DNA of 64,000 bases, from assembly GCA_021234155.1 (NCBI GenBank), contig JAJEKV010000004.1:8562109-8626108 (forward strand), read 5' to 3'. Source of the DNA: Isoetes taiwanensis. Its lineage: Eukaryota; Streptophyta; Lycopodiopsida; Isoetales; Isoetaceae. Both the position numbers and the translations under genes were made by a program. Positions 60,357-64,000 of this stretch are shown here, in pieces; positions within the stretch are counted from its first letter, which is position 1; every line of letters begins with the position of its first letter. The notes below the pieces were generated by a model, which saw only the letters and a list, made by a program, of their open reading frames with translations, was not told where the DNA came from and ran no database searches.

Positions 60357-61554
60357 CTAATGTGCCTCTAATGGATAAGCGAGAAATTTGTCAAGCAATG
60401 CTCCTACCATTGTGATATATAGCATCTTGGATGCAGTGTCAATGTCGCCGAATATTGTTAACTCTTCCGTCATGTTGGCGTCCCTGCACTTGTTGCAGAG
60501 ATTGTCTGACACTACCTTGTTGCAAGCATTGCATGTCTTCACAACCTTGTTGTCACTAGTTATATTCAATCTCAATGTGCCTGAGACCTGCACATCCAAA
60601 AATGTTTGATTAGTGGAAAGCTGTATCAAAGAAGGTGACAAGTGAGGACAATTTTGGCTTAGTTTTAGTAGGAAAAGATATGCTTTGGTATTGTCTAGTG
60701 CTGCGAAGACTTCGTTTGTTTGAGTGTCGCCACTATGTCATCGTCTGAAAACTATAATTCATCCAGAAACCATCTTGACACTGCGCCCTCTACAATCTTG
60801 AATGCTATTGTAGCCTCCACAAATGTTAAACTAGTCTGGCCATATTGGCCTTCAGGGTCTTGAATAAGACAACAGGTTTACGCCTTAAAAGAAACAAACG
60901 TTTGAGCTTCTCAAACACATGCGCCTCTTCAGACCATGAACTTCAATTCTGCAACATCCTTTGTGCCGCACCCATCTGCGACTAGCAAACAAGGGAACAT
61001 CGCATGTTCTTTGACCCTGACGATAACAACTAGTAGGTCGACGTATATGGGTTGGTCATGGGTCGTGCTTAACAATGACCATATGTTTGGACCATCTATA
61101 GGCAATAAGGAAAGCATAACTCCAGGCCCTTCAATGGATGCCACCTCGATGTTCCTTAGAATCTTTATGGTGTTTACACAATCTCCGAACTCATACACCG
61201 GATTTCTCTTCCTTACACCGAAATTACGTATGGAGATCCAAAGCCTGGTCTCAATACAGTTTGCAATTCCATGCCCCGTTCCTCGTCTGCAGTTATCGTG
61301 ATTGTGTGCATTGCATGCTTGTCCACGATGTCCACATTCGATGCCCTGTAACTGTTGGATGTTGCTCGTAGCAGATTCCCGTATTGGATTAGAATGAGTA
61401 CATGTATCTCGTTTCCAGAAGCAGCAAACAAACAAGTTGATTTCTGGATCGTTTTTGTTGACTTCGGATTGGGCATGTCAACAAAATCCCTGCTTGCCAC
61501 GCGCTTGGTGCCACTGGATGATGCATTCTGCACTGCCACACTAGTTAATGTGAT
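60357..61554 (-). CDS. OB-fold / zinc-ribbon protein, RPA1-like gene or pseudogene
   Basis: The last exon, 60587-60357 (acceptor ggatgtgcag, stop TAG), encodes VSGTLRLNITSDNKVVKTCN, then CNKVVSDNLCNKC and ELTIFGDIDTASKML. This is a four-cysteine zinc ribbon set in a beta-rich OB-like domain, as in the DNA-binding C domain of replication protein A and its relatives. Upstream, 61554 (acceptor tttctttcag) to about 61215 reads a beta-rich segment with NEIHVLILIQYGNLLR. In a shifted frame to about 60929 come IYVDLLVVIVRVKEHAMFPC and LLVADGCGTKDVAELKF, again OB-like. A further coding-like piece lies near 60865-60757 (TSLTFVEATIAFKIVEGAVS). It is interrupted by TAG. The frameshift at about 61215 and that stop suggest a pseudogene, or errors. 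A single-stranded DNA-binding role is inferred only from the fold pattern. Confidence 0.42.
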
Positions 61555-61599
61555 CTGAAAGAAAGAAGGACAAGCAATGGAGGTTAATGATGACAAGCA

Positions 61600-61851
61600 A
61601 TGGAGGTTTATTTGTTGATAGTTGGAAGAATCGCTCCTCCACCATTTTTATATATGGCAAAAAAAGGGTTTTCTGCATGTTTGATCATAAAGGCACCTTT
61701 TCATAAAATGCAAAGTATTGGGTATATAAAGGCACCTTTTCGTAAAATGCAAAGTATTGGGTATTTAAAGGCACCTTTTCGTAAAATGGAAAGTATTGAG
61801 TATTTAAGAGATTGTGATAGTGAAGCATTCAAAGGTGTGCGAAAACATTGA
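61600..61851 (+). other. Short open frame carrying a 13-residue tandem repeat
   Basis: An 83-codon plus-strand frame contains three in-frame repeats (KAPFHKMQSIGYI and two variants). Repeat length divisible by three and conservation of the frame are suggestive, but no other sign of a gene is present. It may simply reflect a 39 bp minisatellite. Confidence 0.2.
61689..61805 (+). repeat. Three 39 bp tandem repeats
   Basis: Units begin aaaggcaccttttc at 61689, 61728 and 61767 and differ by one to four bases. Confidence 0.93.
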
Positions 61852-61859
61852 AGCATCGA

Positions 61860-62130
61860 TTATCCTCAAGCAACGGCACGGCTCCGAACTTCAAACCTAT
61901 TGAAGGTAATTCCTCTGCAGGTTATGTTTTCATACTTCTACCTTCTTTGTATTGTCTTTGGATGTATTTTTCAATCCTGTTGATCTTTACCAAGGGAGGC
62001 ATTAGCCGCAGAACATATTGTCTAATCCCATAAAAAGTATGACATTATTATCTGGGAATTTCTACCAAGGGGTGCATGCGTTGGCCTTTGTTGTCAAGAA
62101 GAGAAAGATGGTCCAAAACCCATCTCTTGA
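61860..62130. other. Short unique spacer
   Basis: Nothing recognisable is present. Homology with the gypsy element starts abruptly at about 62131. Confidence 0.5.
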
Positions 62131-62547
62131 TGCTTCTTCCACCAAGGCCTGCATTTCTAGAAGGAGTTGTTGCGAGACCTCCACTTTAGAAATAGGATTA
62201 TGCCACGTGTCTGGAGTAAGACATTGATAGCCATAAGTTATCATGAAGGGAGACATTCTAGAAGACTCCTGCTTTGTACTGTTGTAGGCGAATTCTACCA
62301 AGTAAATATAATCCGCCCATTGTGACTGTTTACTCCATACATAGCTTCTTAGCATATCTTCGATAATACGATTGATACGCTCTGTTTGACCATCTGTCTG
62401 AGGATGGTAGGCTGTACTCATGGCAAGCTTGGTCTGGATGGTGGCGAAGAAATCCTTCCAGAATGCACTGACAAACTTAGGATCCCTATCCGATACAATT
62501 ACTCTCGGCATCCCGTGCAACCTGAAAATTTCCTTTGCAAAGAGCAA
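62131..62547 (-). pseudogene. Gypsy copy 2 integrase core and C-terminal part
   Basis: Open frame with GMPRVIVSDRDPKFVSAFWK (second catalytic Asp), LAMSTAYHPQTDGQTERINR (catalytic Glu in QTER), then QWADYIYLVEFAYNST and MTPF-like MSPFMITYGY. It enters unrelated sequence after about residue 139. The first catalytic Asp lies upstream in a different frame near 62690. Confidence 0.85.
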
Positions 62548-63317
62548 GGCGGTGTCGGCGGTGTCCGTGGTGCGACATGGCGGGGAAGTGAGCCATCTTT
62601 GATAATTTGTCGACCCCGACCATTAAGGCATCATCCCACGGAGATGCGTGGAAGCCCCACAATGAAATCCATGGTTATGACTTCCCACTTGGCGTTGGGC
62701 ACATCCAAAGGTTGCAACTCCCGGGAACTCTTAATTGCTCGGCCTTGGTTTGCCGACAAACGACATTAATTTGATGTACCTAGCAATATCCTTCTTCATG
62801 GAAGGCCAAAAATAGGCTGGAGCGGATCTTAAAGTAAGTTTTCATAAAACCCGCATGTCACGCTATAGGGCTGTTGTGTGTGTCATGGAGAATCGGCTTT
62901 TCGCACCCCCGAAGTATTTGGAACACACAACTTATCTTTGTAATATAATAAATTGCCCTCCTTCTTATATGAGCGGAATGCTTCACGTTCTCTATCTATC
63001 CAGACGGGCTTCCTTACCCAAACTTTCCCAAATATTACGAATTAGGGATCGTGGCCAAGGTCTGCATTCTATTTGCTTCCCAAACTTCATTTGGTGAGTG
63101 TGGAAATGGCATTACAATGGGTGCGGGTTATGAAGGGATGGCGTGACAAAGCATCCATAACCACATTGTGCTTCCCTCGGTTTATATACAATCTCAAGTC
63201 ATATTCCTCGAGGAATTCCATCCATCTGTGGCGTAGATTGATTTAATTTGGGTGGATAAATAGCGGAGACTCGATGATCCATATCCGGCTGAAATCTTCT
63301 ACCAAGAAGGTAGTGTC

Positions 63318-63701
63318 TCAAATCACGGAGAGCACGCGAACGACCGCCGACAATTCGGTCATGGGTAGGATATCATTTTGCTCTGCATCGTTCATCTTCT
63401 TTGAATCGTAAGCAATAACTCTCCTCTCCTGCATTAGAACTCCACCAGTAGCTATCTTACTAGCGTCGGTGGCTACTGATTTATCCTTTTCAGGATCAGG
63501 CAAGGTAAGGACCGGTGCGGATGTTAAGGCATCCTTGAGCTTAAAGCCGACTTGGACTTTTGTTTTCCAATGTTCCATCCAATCCTTTACTTTCTCATGC
63601 CTTGTGAGATTAGTAAGAGGTGCGGCAATTGTTGCAAAATCCTTAACAAATTTCCGATAATATCCTGCGAGTCCCAAGAAACTCCGGACCTCTCGAAACA
63701 T
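63318..63701 (-). pseudogene. Gypsy copy 2 RT connection and RNase H start
   Basis: The frame reads MFREVRSFLGLAGYYRKFVK, then PVLTLPDPEKDKSVATDASK, IATGGVLMQ and a region like the RNase H first Asp and Gly motif. It corresponds to 49850-50215 in the first copy. Confidence 0.85.
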
Positions 63702-64000
63702 TAGCTGGAATGGGCCAATCCTTTCTTTGCTTCTATCTTAGCTGGGTCTGTAGCAATTCCTTCTTTGAGATAATATGCCCCAAATAGTCTACCCCTGAGT
63801 GGCGAACTTGCATTTAGAGAACTTGGCAAAGAGTGATGGCCTTTAGCTTTTGCAAAGCTAATCGAAGATGTTGTTCATGTTGCTGCAAGGTTTTACTATA
63901 GATGAGAATGTCATCAAAGAAAATGACAACAAAGTCATCCAAGTATTGGCGGAAGATGTCATTCATCAACCGCATAAACGCGTTGCGTGGGCGTTGGTCA
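63702..64000 (-). pseudogene. Gypsy copy 2 reverse transcriptase, partial
   Basis: Contains the RT fingers/palm end, including the region that in copy 1 carries the FFDDIL box (reverse complement at about 63910-63960, gtcatcaaagaaaatgacaa). It runs off the window. Confidence 0.75.

Larger units (their letters stand above)
62131..64000 (-). mobile_element. Second copy of the same gypsy family, truncated and leaving the window
   Basis: Sequence from 62131 to the window end corresponds to 48646-50520 of the complete element, in the same orientation. Its 3' side (chromodomain, LTR) is absent: the match starts abruptly inside the integrase region. It keeps more CTG/CAG triplets and longer frames than the first copy, so it is the better guide to the family's protein. 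Confidence 0.9.

Overview
This window looks like plant nuclear DNA. It has spliced, AT-rich genic segments with GT/AG introns, an L1-type LINE, Ty1/copia and Ty3/gypsy chromodomain LTR retrotransposons, and MITE-like DNA elements. There is no prokaryotic gene organisation, rRNA or CRISPR array. A fern or other seedless land plant would fit the repeat content, but nothing here proves a species.

Layout. (1) 1-23250: a tandem array of six complete units and one partial unit of about 3.34-3.47 kb, separated by (GAA)n tracts of 7 to about 55 repeats. The units hold exon-like pieces of an unrecognised gene, one with an in-frame stop. The array ends where a (GAA)48 tract is fused to a small GAA seed that lies inside every unit. 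(2) 23251-32590: mostly unique sequence with a PIF/Harbinger-like MITE (23744-23940), an intact intronless three-membrane-segment protein gene (25381-25941, minus), short degenerate repeats, and a multi-exon gene whose first three exons are phase-matched (31199-31791, minus). (3) 32593-36273: a LINE with an ORF1 remnant, an intact endonuclease/RT front and a broken RT/C-terminal half, ending in an ATTCT tail. (4) 36274-44219: a genic stretch on the minus strand, with the last three exons of an F-box-type gene (37427-39052) and the C-terminal exons of an unrecognised gene (43018-44219), plus several small tandem duplications. (5) 44500-59250: a nested transposon stack. A decayed copia element on the minus strand is interrupted by a 461 bp Mutator-like MITE with a 9 bp target duplication, and by a 13.1 kb gypsy chromovirus with LTRs of about 1.6 kb and a 5 bp target duplication. 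The gypsy element carries gag, protease, RT, RNase H, integrase, a chromodomain and a long extra sense-strand reading region upstream of gag that may contain an intron. (6) 59251-64000: an OB-fold/zinc-ribbon (RPA-like) gene or pseudogene on the minus strand, a 39 bp in-frame tandem repeat, and a second, truncated copy of the same gypsy family that runs off the window.

The most striking cross-cutting observation is that differences between repeat copies (array units, the two LTRs, the two gypsy copies) fall very largely at CTG/CAG trinucleotides, which become CG-containing or indel variants. CWG is a plant CHG methylation context. This pattern looks like systematic base-calling or consensus error at methylated cytosines rather than biological mutation. 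Many of the frameshifts that break the retrotransposon and array reading frames may therefore not exist in the real DNA.
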